Assembly: GCA_963798655.1 (NCBI GenBank)
Contig: CAWCUH010000009.1
Coordinates: 52,637 to 116,636 of the forward strand
Source of the DNA: CAVSMC01 sp963798655
GTDB lineage: Bacteria > Pseudomonadota > Gammaproteobacteria > Burkholderiales > Casimicrobiaceae
Length of the DNA stretch: 64,000 bases
Reading direction: 5' to 3'
Positions 25,233 to 35,006 of the stretch are shown in pieces. Numbering within the stretch: position 1 is the first letter of the stretch; every line of letters starts with the position of its first letter. A program made the translations under genes and the position numbers. The notes under the pieces are model-generated. The model made no database searches, was not told the origin of the DNA, and saw only the letters and a list, made by a program, of their open reading frames with translations.

Positions 25233-27986
25233 ATGGACGCCGCCGCCGACAAGGACCTTCCGCTGCGCGAGGACACGCGCCTGCTCGGCCGCATCCTCGG
25301 CGACGTGCTGCGCGAGCAGACCGGCGACGCCGGGTTCGAGCGCATCGAAACGATTCGCCGCACGGCGATCGGATTTCGCCGTCGCAACGGTGGCGCAGCG
25401 CCCGCGGCGAGCGAGCTCGACGCGCTGCTGAATCATCTCGACATCGCGGAGACGCTGCACGTCGTGCGCGCGTTCTCGTATTTCTCGCATCTCGCAAACA
25501 TTGCCGAGGACGTCCAGCAGAATCGCCGCCGGCGTATCCATGCGCTCGCCGGCTCGCCGCCGCAGCGCGGCAGCCTCGCCGATGCGCTGGAACGATTGCA
25601 GGAGGCGGGCATCGATGGCGCCGCGATCGCGCGCTGGCTCGCCGCCGCCCGGGTGAGCCCGGTGCTGACCGCGCATCCGACGGAAGTGCAGCGCAAGAGC
25701 ATCCTCGATGCCGAGCGCGAGATCGCGCGGCTGCTGCAGTGGCGCGATCGCGTCGCACTGACCGCCGACGAGACACGCGACTTCGAGGTCGCGCTCGCGC
25801 GCCAGGTGCTGTCGCTGTGGCAGACGGCGATGCTCCGGCTGTCGCGTCTGCAGGTCAACGACGAGATCGACAACGGCCTCGCGTACTACCGGTCGACGTT
25901 CTTCGCCGAGGTGCCGCGGCTCTACGAATCGCTGCAGCGCGGACTGCGTGACGCGTTCGCGATGCCGGACGGCTGGGCGCTGCCGCCCTTTCTTCGCCTC
26001 GGATCGTGGATTGGCGGCGATCGCGACGGCAACCCGTTCGTCACCGCGCAAACGCTGCGCTACGCGAATCGAGCGCAGTCGACGATCGCGTTCTCGCACT
26101 ATCTCGACGAAGTTCACCGGCTCGGCGCGGAGCTCTCGCTGTCGTCGCGGCTCGTACGGCCGACGGCGCAGCTGATCGCGCTCGCCGAGCGCGCGCACGA
26201 CGACAATCCACATCGCAGCGACGAGCCGTATCGGCAGGCGCTGATCGGCGTCTACGCGCGACTCGCCGCGACCGCCAGCGCGCTCGCGGGCTACGTGCCG
26301 GCGCGCGCGCCGCACGGCGAGGCCGCTGCGTACGCAACGCCGCACGAGCTTGCCGTCGACCTCGCGACGATCGAGCATTCGCTCGCGACGCACGGCGCAA
26401 GCCTGCTCGCGTCGGGCCGGCTCGCGCCGCTCGCGCGGGCCGTCGACGTGTTCGGCTTCCACCTCGCCGTCCTCGATCTGCGGCAGAACGCCGACGTGCA
26501 CGAGGCGGTCGTCGCCGAGCTGCTCGGGCGTGCCGGCGTCTGCAACGACTACGCGTCGCTCGGCGAGCACGAGCGCGTCGTGCTGCTCGAGCGCGAGCTG
26601 TCCGGACCGCGGCTGCTGCATTCGCCCCATCTCGATTACTCCGAGCGCACGGGCGCCGAGCTCGCGATCCTTCGCGTCGCCGCCGACATCCACCGCGCAT
26701 TCGGCGCCGTCGCGCTGCCGAACTACGTGATCTCGAAATGCAACGCGCTGAGCGATCTGCTCGAGGTCGGCGTCCTGCTGAAGGAGGTCGGGCTCGCCTC
26801 GGTCGACGCGCTCGCGATGAACATCGTGCCGCTGTTCGAGACGATCGACGATCTCGCGCAGGGCGCGCGCGTGATGCGCGAAGCGTTCGCGCTCGAACGC
26901 TACCGCCGCTGGATCGCATCGCGCGGCCAACTGCACGAGGTGATGCTCGGCTATTCGGACAGCAACAAGGACGGCGGCTACCTCACGTCGAACTGGTCGC
27001 TCTATCGCGCCGAGCGCGCGCTCGTCGAGGCGTTCAATGCGGCCGGCGTGACGCTTCGGCTCTTCCACGGCCGCGGGGGAACGGTCGGACGCGGCGGCGG
27101 CCCGGCGCACGACGCGATCCTCGCGCAGGCCCCGGGCAGCCTCGCCGGTGGCATCCGGCTCACCGAGCAGGGCGAGATCATCGCGAGCAAGTACGCCGAC
27201 CCCGAGCTCGGCCGGCGCAATCTCGAAACCGTCGTCGCCGCGGCGCTCGAGGCGAGCTTCATCGACACCGAGCAGATCGGCGCGCGCGCATCGGCGTACT
27301 ACGCGGCGATGGACGCGCTGTCGCAAAGCGCGTATCGGGCCTATCGCGGCCTCGTGTACGACACGCCGGATTTCGTCGCCTACTTTCGCGCCGCGACGCC
27401 GATCGCCGAGATCTCGAGCCTCAACATCGGCAGCCGGCCGGCATCGCGCACGGCGTCGACGCGCATCGACGACCTGCGCGCGATCCCGTGGGTGTTCAGC
27501 TGGGGGCAATGCCGGCTGATGCTGCCCGGCTGGTACGGCTTCGGATCGGCGGTCGACGCATTCGTCGCGTCGCGCGCCGACGGTTGGGACCTGCTCGCCG
27601 AGATGCACGTGCGCTGGCCGTTCTTTCGCAGCGTGCTGTCGAACATGGCGATGGTGCTCGCCAAGACCGACCTCGCGATCGCGTCGCGCTACGCCGAGCT
27701 CGTGCCCGACGCCGGCACGCGCGAGCGGATCTTCGCGCGCATCGAGGCCGAGCACGATCGCACGGTGCGCCACACGCTCGCGATCACCGGCCACGAGACG
27801 CTGCTCGCCGACAACCCGACGCTCGCGCGCAGCATCCGCAACCGCTTTCCGTACCTCGATCCGTTGAATCACCTGCAGGTCGAGCTGCTGCGCCGCTATC
27901 GCGCCGGGCAGACCGACGAGCGCACGAAGCGCGCGATCCACCTGACGATCAACGGCCTCGCGGCGGGACTTCGCAACAGCGGCTGA
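25233..27986 (+). CDS. ppc: phosphoenolpyruvate carboxylase
   Basis: The 917-residue enzyme has full family length. The catalytic histidine lies in VLTAHPTEVQRKS (about residue 145). GYSDSNKDGG and the glycine-rich loop FHGRGGTVGRGGGP follow near 570-630, and the C terminus ends in the conserved R-N-S-G. It carboxylates PEP to oxaloacetate, refilling the TCA cycle. It is divergent from pgi across a REP-like repeat. Confidence 0.97.
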   Translation: MDAAADKDLPLREDTRLLGRILGDVLREQTGDAGFERIETIRRTAIGFRRRNGGAAPAASELDALLNHLDIAETLHVVRAFSYFSHLANIAEDVQQNRRRRIHALAGSPPQRGSLADALERLQEAGIDGAAIARWLAAARVSPVLTAHPTEVQRKSILDAEREIARLLQWRDRVALTADETRDFEVALARQVLSLWQTAMLRLSRLQVNDEIDNGLAYYRSTFFAEVPRLYESLQRGLRDAFAMPDGWALPPFLRLGSWIGGDRDGNPFVTAQTLRYANRAQSTIAFSHYLDEVHRLGAELSLSSRLVRPTAQLIALAERAHDDNPHRSDEPYRQALIGVYARLAATASALAGYVPARAPHGEAAAYATPHELAVDLATIEHSLATHGASLLASGRLAPLARAVDVFGFHLAVLDLRQNADVHEAVVAELLGRAGVCNDYASLGEHERVVLLERELSGPRLLHSPHLDYSERTGAELAILRVAADIHRAFGAVALPNYVISKCNALSDLLEVGVLLKEVGLASVDALAMNIVPLFETIDDLAQGARVMREAFALERYRRWIASRGQLHEVMLGYSDSNKDGGYLTSNWSLYRAERALVEAFNAAGVTLRLFHGRGGTVGRGGGPAHDAILAQAPGSLAGGIRLTEQGEIIASKYADPELGRRNLETVVAAALEASFIDTEQIGARASAYYAAMDALSQSAYRAYRGLVYDTPDFVAYFRAATPIAEISSLNIGSRPASRTASTRIDDLRAIPWVFSWGQCRLMLPGWYGFGSAVDAFVASRADGWDLLAEMHVRWPFFRSVLSNMAMVLAKTDLAIASRYAELVPDAGTRERIFARIEAEHDRTVRHTLAITGHETLLADNPTLARSIRNRFPYLDPLNHLQVELLRRYRAGQTDERTKRAIHLTINGLAAGLRNSG

Positions 27987-28045
27987 TCGCGCCGCTCGCG
28001 CGCGCCGCCCGTCCGATTCGCAACGTCGCCGCGTTCCCGGCGGTC

Positions 28046-28051
28046 TATAAT
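28046..28051 (+). promoter_or_regulatory. -10 box of the surE operon
   Basis: A perfect TATAAT lies 22 bp before the surE ATG, in the ppc-surE gap. The -35 region is not clear at 16-18 bp. It is a plausible promoter for surE-pcm-nlpD-rpoS. Confidence 0.45.
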
Positions 28052-28073
28052 TTCGCGCATCGGTAATCGCTCG

Positions 28074-28814
28074 ATGCGCATCCTCCTCTCCAACGACGAC
28101 GGCTACTTCGCGCCGGGACTCGAACGCCTGGCCGAAGCGCTCAGGCCGCACGCGCAGGTCGTCGTCGTCGCGCCCGAGCGCGACCGGAGCGGCGCGTCGA
28201 ATTCACTGACGCTGGACCGGCCGCTCGTCGTTCGCCGCGCGCCGAACGGCTTCCAGTTCGTCAACGGGACGCCAACCGACTGCGTGCATCTCGCCGTCAC
28301 GGGACTGCTGGACGAGCTGCCCGACATGGTCATCTCCGGCATCAATCTCGGCGCGAACATGGGTGACGACACGATCTACTCGGGCACGGTCGCCGCTGCG
28401 ACCGAGGGCTTCCTGCTCGGCATTCCGTCGATCGCCGTGTCGCTCACGTCGAAGACGGCGACGCACTTCGAGACCGCCGCCGCCATCGCGCTTGATCTCG
28501 TCATGCGCCATCGCGAGCGCGGGGCCGGCGCGTGGCTGCTGAACGTCAACGTGCCCGACGTGCCGCGCGGCGCGCTTGCCGGCTACAAGGTCACCCGACT
28601 CGGCCGCCGGCACAAGGCGGAGAACGTGATCAGGACGCAGAACCCGCGCGGCGAGACGATCTACTGGGTAGGCGCCGCGGGGCCGGCCGCCGATGCCGGC
28701 GAGGGCACCGACTTCCATGCGGTCGAGCACGGATTCGCGTCGATCACGCCGTTGCAGATCGATCTCACCAACCGCGATCAGCTGACGCACGTGTCGGCCT
28801 GGCTCGCCGCGTAG
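28074..28814 (+). CDS. surE: 5'-nucleotidase / survival protein SurE
   Basis: The 246-residue enzyme opens MRILLSNDDGYFAPG, with the metal-binding N-D-D at the start. ASNSLTLDRPL and VISGINLGANMGDDTIYSGTVAA follow, all SurE hallmarks. It dephosphorylates nucleoside monophosphates and is tied to stationary-phase survival. It heads the conserved surE-pcm-nlpD-rpoS block. Confidence 0.96.
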   Translation: MRILLSNDDGYFAPGLERLAEALRPHAQVVVVAPERDRSGASNSLTLDRPLVVRRAPNGFQFVNGTPTDCVHLAVTGLLDELPDMVISGINLGANMGDDTIYSGTVAAATEGFLLGIPSIAVSLTSKTATHFETAAAIALDLVMRHRERGAGAWLLNVNVPDVPRGALAGYKVTRLGRRHKAENVIRTQNPRGETIYWVGAAGPAADAGEGTDFHAVEHGFASITPLQIDLTNRDQLTHVSAWLAA

Positions 28815-28834
28815 CGCAACGTAGCGAGGGAGCG

Positions 28835-29515
28835 ATGGCGACGCTCGGCGGCAAGATGAGCGGCATCGGCATGACATCGGTGCGCACGCGGGCGCGCATG
28901 ATCGAGCGGCTGCGCGAGCAGGGGATTTCGGACGACGTCGTCCTTGCCGCCATGAACGCTGTGCCGCGGCACATCTTCGTCGACGAGGCGCTCGCGATCC
29001 GCGCGTACGACGACAGCCCGCTGCCGATCGGCGAAGGGCAGACGATCTCGCAGCCGTGGGTCGTCGCGCGCATGACGGAGCTTGCGCGCAACGGCCGCAA
29101 GTTGGAGCGCGTGCTCGAGATCGGCACCGGCTGCGGCTACCAGACGGCGGTGCTCGCGCAGATCGCCGACGAGGTCTACACGGTCGAGCGTATCGGTGCG
29201 CTCGTCGCGAAGGCGAGGCGCAACCTGCAGTCGCTCAAGCTGAAGAACGTGCGTCTGAAGCATGGCGACGGCTCGTCCGATCTCGGCGAAGACATCGCCG
29301 TCGACGCGATCGTGATCACCGCCGCGGCATCGCACGTGCCCGATGCGCTGCTCAAGTATCTGCGTCCGGGCGGCCGCATGGTGCTGCCGCTCGCGCAGCG
29401 CGCGGACGGCGACTACGTGCAGCGCCTCACGGTGATCGACAACACGCCGTCGGGCTATCGGGAACAGACGCTCGATGCGGTAAGATTCGTTCCGTTGCTG
29501 TCCGGCATTGCATGA
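28835..29515 (+). CDS. pcm: protein-L-isoaspartate O-methyltransferase
   Basis: The 226-residue SAM-dependent methyltransferase repairs isoaspartyl residues in damaged proteins. AVPRHIFVDEALAIRAYDDSPLPIG and GQTISQPWVVARM are the PCMT substrate region; VLEIGTGCGYQTAVLA is the SAM loop. The ATG at 28835 has a GCGAGGGAG ribosome site. The stop overlaps the nlpD start (ATGA), indicating coupling. Confidence 0.96.
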   Translation: MATLGGKMSGIGMTSVRTRARMIERLREQGISDDVVLAAMNAVPRHIFVDEALAIRAYDDSPLPIGEGQTISQPWVVARMTELARNGRKLERVLEIGTGCGYQTAVLAQIADEVYTVERIGALVAKARRNLQSLKLKNVRLKHGDGSSDLGEDIAVDAIVITAAASHVPDALLKYLRPGGRMVLPLAQRADGDYVQRLTVIDNTPSGYREQTLDAVRFVPLLSGIA

Positions 29516-30711
29516 AGAGTCGCGCGCGTGAACTTTCGTGCGAGTTCGCGCCTCGGACGATGATGGCGCTCGCGCCTTGCCTCGCTTTGCGTTTCTTCGG
29601 TCACCGCACGCTGCGGAGGTTCGCTGCCGCGGTGCTCGTCGCTACATTGGTTGCCGCGTGCGCGACCGGACGGCGCGCGCCGATCGAGGATCGCACCGCG
29701 CGAGCGCCGCTTCCCGGCCCGAGCACGCAGGTGCCCGCGCCGCCACCTGCCGGTGCCGCTGCGCCGACCGCGGCGGAGCCCGACTGGCGCCCGTACACGT
29801 ACACGGTCAAACGCGGCGATACGCTGCACGCCATCGCGCTCGATCACGGACTCGACTACCGCGATCTGATTGCATGGAACGCGATCGAGAATCCGAATCG
29901 AATCGAGATCGGGCAAGTGCTGCGCCTCGCGCCGCCCGGCGCAACGGCGCCCGCAGTCGGCGCGAACGGCGTGACGACGGCACCGTTGAAAAGCGCGCCG
30001 GCGGTCGTCGGACAGGGTTCGACGCTGCCCGCGCAGCCGCTGCCGGCAGCGCCGAGCGGCGGCCGCAACACCGACAATTACAAATCGCAGCCGAAGCTTT
30101 TCAAGGAGCCTTATTCGGAGCAGGCGCTGCGCGAGGCGCAGAGGCTCGCCGGCGCCGCGCCGCCGCAGAACGCCGTCGCGGTGACGACACCGCCGCCGAG
30201 CGTCGTCACGCCGCCGCCGAGCGTTGCACCGGCGTCGCCGCCGATTTCGATCGCGGCCGCGGAACCGGCCGTCACGAAAGGCGAGCCGAAGGCCGAGCCG
30301 CGCGCGCCGGTTGCGCCGAGCGCGCCCGGCGATGGCGACGACCGCGTGCAATGGACGTGGCCCGCGAACGGCAAGATCGTCGCCGGCTACTCGGAAACGG
30401 CAAGCCTCAAGGGGATCGACATCGCCGGAGCGGCCGGTACGCCCGTGGTCGCGACCGCGGCCGGCAAGGTCGTCTACGCCGGCTCGGCGATTCGCGGCTA
30501 CGGCAAGCTGATCATCGTCAAGCACAACGCGACGTTCCTTTCGGCGTACGGGCACAACCGCGAAATCCTCGTGAAGGAAGGCCAGCAGGTCGCGCGCGGG
30601 CAGAAGATCGGCGAGATGGGCAACACCGATGCGAACGACGTCAAGCTGCACTTCGAAATTCGCCGGCTCGGCAAGCCGGTCGATCCGCTGAAGTACCTGC
30701 CGCCGGCGTAA
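29512..30711 (+). CDS. nlpD: NlpD-like LysM/M23 lipoprotein (amidase activator)
   Basis: The 399-residue envelope lipoprotein has a signal segment ending LVAACA (lipobox). A LysM domain follows (YTVKRGDTLHAIALDHGLDYRDLIAWN, about 100-140), then a long Pro/Ala-rich linker and a C-terminal LytM/M23 domain (about 290-398). The LytM site is degenerate: the usual H-x-x-x-D is replaced by KGIDIAG, as in E. coli NlpD, so it should activate an amidase such as AmiC rather than cut peptidoglycan. A start at the ATG at 29560 is possible; the upstream ATG at 29512 overlaps pcm. Confidence 0.92.
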   Translation: MKSRARELSCEFAPRTMMALAPCLALRFFGHRTLRRFAAAVLVATLVAACATGRRAPIEDRTARAPLPGPSTQVPAPPPAGAAAPTAAEPDWRPYTYTVKRGDTLHAIALDHGLDYRDLIAWNAIENPNRIEIGQVLRLAPPGATAPAVGANGVTTAPLKSAPAVVGQGSTLPAQPLPAAPSGGRNTDNYKSQPKLFKEPYSEQALREAQRLAGAAPPQNAVAVTTPPPSVVTPPPSVAPASPPISIAAAEPAVTKGEPKAEPRAPVAPSAPGDGDDRVQWTWPANGKIVAGYSETASLKGIDIAGAAGTPVVATAAGKVVYAGSAIRGYGKLIIVKHNATFLSAYGHNREILVKEGQQVARGQKIGEMGNTDANDVKLHFEIRRLGKPVDPLKYLPPA

Positions 30712-30728
30712 AGCGGCGCGCGCGAAGC

Positions 30729-31769
30729 ATGACGCTGCGCCGGCACGAGCGCGACGATCCCGAAGCGGAACTGCCCGGGCTGCCGCCGGCGGACCTCGAA
30801 GCGCCGATAACCGACGCGGCGGGCGGTGCCGCTGCCGCGAACGGCGTCGGGAGCGGCGGCGAAGCCGAGCCGGATACGTGGACCGCGGAGCTGCCGCTCG
30901 ACGAGCCGGCGCCGGGGTTGTCGGCGGATTTCGTCAACGATGTCACGCAGCTCTACCTGAACGAGATCGGGCAGCATCGGCTGCTCGAGCCGGCGCAGGA
31001 GCTCGCGTACGCGCGCGCGATGCGAAGCGGCGACTTCGAGGCGCGGCAGCGGTTGATCGAGCACAACCTGCGGCTCGTCGTGAGCATCGCGAAGCACTAT
31101 CTTCACCGCGGGCTCGCGCTGCCCGATCTGATCGAGGAAGGCAACCTGGGCTTGATCCACGCGCTCGAGAAGTTCGATCCCGAGCGCGGATTTCGCTTCA
31201 CGACGTACGCGACCTGGTGGATCCGTCAGGCGGTCGAGCGCGCGATCATGAACCAGTCGCGCACGATCCGGCTGCCGGCGCACGTGGTGAAGGAGTTGAA
31301 CGTCGTGCTGCGCGCGCTGCGCCATCTCGAGACCCACGGCATGGCCGAGGGCCGCGAGCCGTCGCTCGACGACGTCGCCACGCTGCTCGAAAAGCCGGTC
31401 GAGCAGGTGCGCCGCATTCTCGGCTACAACGAGCACGTGACGTCGCTCGACGCGCCGCATGCACGCGAGCCCGGCCTCTCGATTGGCGAGAGCGTTCCCG
31501 ATGACGCGGCGATTGCGCCGGAGCTGCTGCTGCACAACACGGCGCTCGAGAGATGGGTGCGCCAATGGCTCGACGAGCTGTCCGAGCGTCATCGCACGGT
31601 GATCGAGCGCCGCTACGGATTGTCGGGGCGCGACGTGGCGACGCTCGAGGAGCTCGCGCGCGAGCTCGGCGTCACGCGCGAGCGCGTGCGCCAGATTCAG
31701 ACGGAAGCGCTCGACAAGCTGCGCGGGCGGCTCGCGCGGCGCGGATTCGATCGCGACGCGCTGTTATAA
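30729..31769 (+). CDS. rpoS: RNA polymerase sigma factor RpoS
   Basis: The 346-residue sigma-70 family factor has a variable acidic N terminus and region 1.2 (DVTQLYLNEIG). Region 2 includes LIEEGNLGLIHALEKFDPERGFRF and TYATWWIRQAVERAI; region 3 and the region 4 helix-turn-helix (TRERVRQIQTEALDKLR) follow. Position after nlpD identifies it as RpoS, the stationary-phase and general-stress sigma factor. The stop lies at the edge of a REP-like hairpin that probably ends the transcript. Confidence 0.95.
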   Translation: MTLRRHERDDPEAELPGLPPADLEAPITDAAGGAAAANGVGSGGEAEPDTWTAELPLDEPAPGLSADFVNDVTQLYLNEIGQHRLLEPAQELAYARAMRSGDFEARQRLIEHNLRLVVSIAKHYLHRGLALPDLIEEGNLGLIHALEKFDPERGFRFTTYATWWIRQAVERAIMNQSRTIRLPAHVVKELNVVLRALRHLETHGMAEGREPSLDDVATLLEKPVEQVRRILGYNEHVTSLDAPHAREPGLSIGESVPDDAAIAPELLLHNTALERWVRQWLDELSERHRTVIERRYGLSGRDVATLEELARELGVTRERVRQIQTEALDKLRGRLARRGFDRDALL

Positions 31770-31829
31770 ATAGGGGACAGACCACGTTTTCCGCAAAGGC
31801 GCTGTGAAAACGTGGTCTGTCCCCTATTT
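31768..31829. repeat. REP-like inverted repeat (family 1) between rpoS and tgpA
   Basis: The arms 31768-31791 and 31806-31829 form a perfect 24-bp stem around a 14-nt loop. The core GGGGACAGACCACGTTTT is the same as at 20.08 kb. The rpoS stop (31767-31769) and the tgpA stop (31824-31826) both fall at or inside the arms, so the repeat could terminate or stabilise both convergent transcripts. Confidence 0.85.
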
Positions 31830-33987
31830 GCTCGAGCGCAGCGCCGCCGGCGCCGGCAGGATGTCCACGGCGCGCGCGAGATGCGCCAGCGCGACGGCGC
31901 GCTCGCGATCGTCGTCGGCTCGCGCTGAACCCGGACCATAACGAAGCGCCGCGTACGCTTCGCCGATCACGTTGAATGCCGGTGCGTATTCCGGCCAGCG
32001 CGCCGAGGCGCGACCGACGTATTGCAGCGGCCCCTCGTACGGTTCGCGCGGAAGCCCCGCGCGCGCGAGCCGCTTGCACAGCGTCTCCCACAGCGCGCGT
32101 GCGCGGTCGCTATGGCGGCGTTTCCATGCGAGCCAGCCGAGCACGGCGCCGACCCAGACCAGCGCGAGCAGCGCGGCGCCGGCGGCCATTTGCCATGCGG
32201 CGTAGCGATCGACCTTCCAGTCGCGCCACAGCGAGCGCTGGCGGTCGCGATTGAAGCCGACGACGTTGCGCCGCCAGTCGTAGTTGAGCGCGTCCCAGGA
32301 TAGCCGAAGGTGCTTCAGCCAGTTGTCGTCGAGCCGCGCGAGCAGCGGAACGCGCTCGTCCGAGGGCAGCGATCCGCCGAGGCCCATCTCGATGCGCGAC
32401 GGCGAGACGGCGGCCGTCGGATCGTAGCGTTGCCACGCGTCGCCGATGATCGCCTCGGCCCACGCGTGCGCATCGGAGTTGCGCACGATCATGTAGCGTC
32501 CGTTCGGATTGATCTCGCCGCCCTGGAAGCCGGTCACCACGCGCGCAGGGATCCCCGCGGCGCGCAGCATGAATACGAACGCGCTCGCGTAGTGCTCGCA
32601 GAACCCGCGCCTCGACTGGAACATGAAGCCGTCGATCGGGTCGCGCTGGAACACGACGCCCGGTGCGAGCGTGTAGACGAAATGCTCGTTGCGAAAATGC
32701 GCAAGCACCGCCGCGATGTAGTCGACGTCGTCGGGATGCGCATGGCGAAGCGCGGTCGCGAACTCGAGCGTACGCGGGTTCTGCGCGCGCTCGCCTGTCG
32801 GCAGCTGCAGATATTCGGCGATTGCGCCGGGATCGCGATCGCCGGCGGGGACGGGATGCGTGCTGCCCAGCACCGATGATTGCCGGTAGCGCAACGGCTG
32901 CGTGATCGGCGCGCGCGCGAGCAGCATCTGGTCGCGCGCGAGCACGGCGAGCGGCTGGCTGCCGCCGTCGCCGCCGGAATCCTCGATCGCGTGCCGCGGC
33001 AGGCTCGCCGCCATGTCGAGCGCGAACATCCAGGGCTTCCAGTTCGGCTCGAGCGTCACCGTGTAGTTGAGCAGTGCCGCCCGCGGCGCCGACCGATCGG
33101 CCGATCGCGGTTGCGCGCCGCGCGAGCTCGCCGTCGAACGGCTGGGCGAGCATCGTCCATTCGCGCCCGTCGAATCGCGACAGCACCGGGCCGCGCCAGT
33201 AGCGGAATCGCTGCGGTGGTATCGCATTGTCGAAGTCGACGCGGAATGCGACGGTGTCGGACAGCGACAGCTCGCTGATGCCGCCGGGCGCCATGTGCTC
33301 GGAGAGTCCGGTCTTCGCGCCCTGGTCGACCGGCAGCCCCCACAGCGGCGCGCCGAGTCGCGGAAACAGGACGAACAGCAGCGCGGCGAGCGGAATGCCC
33401 TGCGCGAACATCCGGCAGGCGAGCGCGACCGGCATCCCCCAGTTCGACGGCTGCGGCGCCGACTGCGGCTGCATCGTGAGCACGATCAGCGTGGCGCCGA
33501 GCAGCACCATCGCGGGAACGGCGGCGAGCGCGGCGAACATCGACTGCCCGTAGAAGAACGGCGTGACGACGAGAAAGCTCGACAGGCAGACGAGCAGCGC
33601 GCCGTCGCGCGTGATGCGCGCCTCGAGGAACTTGATGCCGACCAGCAGGAACAGGAACGCGACGCAGGAATCGCGACCGAGCAGGTAACCGAACGTCTGG
33701 CGAATCACGAACGCGGCGGCGATCGCGAACAGCACGAGCGCCCACGCCGGGATCCGCGCGGGCGCGACGCCGCCGCGCACGCGGTCGCGTGCGAGGAGCA
33801 CGAAGCGCAAGCCGACGAGCATCGCGCCGGTGAACGCGACCCACGCCGGCACGTACGGCATCTGCGGCAGCAGCGCCGCGATCAGCAGCAAGCCCAACCA
33901 GCGGATCTGCGCCGGCGCAAGCGGCGCGCCGCTCGCCACCCGTCGCGCGGGCCGTGGAATCGCCGAGTGGAGCGACAGCGTCGCCAT
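31824..33987 (-). pseudogene. TgpA-type transglutaminase membrane protein, frameshifted
   Basis: Two frames together make a DUF3488/transglutaminase protein of about 720 residues. The first (start ATG 33985-33987, MATLSLHSAIPRPA) encodes the N-terminal transmembrane region and the FDGREWTML domain. Near 33075-33120 the frame must shift (one extra base or two missing) to continue as ALLNYTVTLEPNWKPWM. The transglutaminase core there is intact: QSRRGFCEHYASAFVFML with the Cys, then SDAHAWAEA with the His, and YDPTAAV with the Asp. A C-terminal membrane helix and DUF4129-like tail follow. It is the last gene of a MoxR-DUF58-TgpA operon. The shift may be real decay or a base-call error. Confidence 0.8.
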
Positions 33988-33989
33988 CG

Positions 33990-34949
33990 TCAGCGCGCCG
34001 CCTCGTACAGCGCAAGCGTGGTGAGCGCCGCGCGGCGATGGTCGCGGCCTTGTCCGGCGGGCAGCGCGGCGCCCGGCACGCTCAGCGCAAACGGCCGCGC
34101 CGCGCGCTCGGCGGCGAGCACCCACGCGGTCAGGCGGGACAGGCGCTCGTCGGTCGACATCGACGCCGGCGTTGCCGACCATGCGAGATCCGCCGGTCCG
34201 CCGCCGCCGGTGCCTTCGAATTGCTTCGTGTACCAGCCGACGCCGCGCGCGACCGCCTTCCATGCGACGCGCTGCGGCGCGTCGCCATCGACGTAGTCTC
34301 GCAGCCCGGCGAGATCGGCGTCGCCGCCACGCCCCTGCGCATTGGCGTCGTGACCGCCCGGTTGCGTCGGCAGCGGCGGCGGCTCGGTCTCGGGCGCCGG
34401 AAACACGATGCCGGCGAGCGGAAAGTGCACGTAGGCCCAGCCGCGCCAAAGCCCGAGCGGGTAGTCCGACGACACGGTGACGCGACCCAGCGCGACGCGT
34501 CCGCGCCGCGGCGTCGGTACTGCGAGCGTCACCGGCAACGCCGCTTCGGGTGGCACGTCGACCGCCGGCGCGTAGCCCTTGCCCGACGCGATCGTGATCA
34601 CGTAGCGCGGCGCCTGTCCGCCGGCGAGCGCGAGCGTGAACGGAAGCGCGCCGCCGGCGAACGTCTCGCCCGCCGACAGCGGTCGCAACTCGAGTCCGGC
34701 GAGGTTTCGAAACGTATGCAGCAGCGCCGCCGCCGCGAGGCCGGCGAGCGCGAACGTCACGACGAAGCCGAGCGACAGCGCGTAGTTGAGCGACGTGACG
34801 AGCATCATCGCAAGCGTCGCGATGAACGCGGCGCCGCGCTTCGTCGGCAGGATGTAGATCCGCCGGTGCCGCAGCACGACCGGATGGCGGTCGTCGGGCG
34901 CCTCGCGGAACAGCCGCTGCCGGTAGCGGCGCAGCAGCGCCGACTTCAT
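33990..34949 (-). CDS. DUF58 domain protein
   Basis: The 319-residue protein has two adjacent N-terminal membrane helices (AAFIATLAMMLVTSLNYAL and GFVVTFALAGLAAAALL). A predicted beta-rich region follows, then the DUF58 signature R-D-Y-x-x-G-D-x-x-x-x-V-A-W-K (LRDYVDGDAPQRVAWK). DUF58 proteins go with MoxR AAA ATPases and are thought to help fold or activate a partner. It lies between moxR and tgpA with tiny spacing. The ATG at 34947-34949 is used; a GTG at 34976 would add nine residues. Confidence 0.88.
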   Translation of the reverse strand: MKSALLRRYRQRLFREAPDDRHPVVLRHRRIYILPTKRGAAFIATLAMMLVTSLNYALSLGFVVTFALAGLAAAALLHTFRNLAGLELRPLSAGETFAGGALPFTLALAGGQAPRYVITIASGKGYAPAVDVPPEAALPVTLAVPTPRRGRVALGRVTVSSDYPLGLWRGWAYVHFPLAGIVFPAPETEPPPLPTQPGGHDANAQGRGGDADLAGLRDYVDGDAPQRVAWKAVARGVGWYTKQFEGTGGGGPADLAWSATPASMSTDERLSRLTAWVLAAERAARPFALSVPGAALPAGQGRDHRRAALTTLALYEAAR

Positions 34950-35006
34950 CGACGGGCGTTCGGTGATCGCGGCCACGTTGGCTCGGCGCTGCGGCGCCGC
35001 GGCGCG

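Noticed and set aside
25185..28151. 988-codon antisense frame over ppc
   Set aside because: Low-complexity composition and complete overlap with a highly conserved gene.
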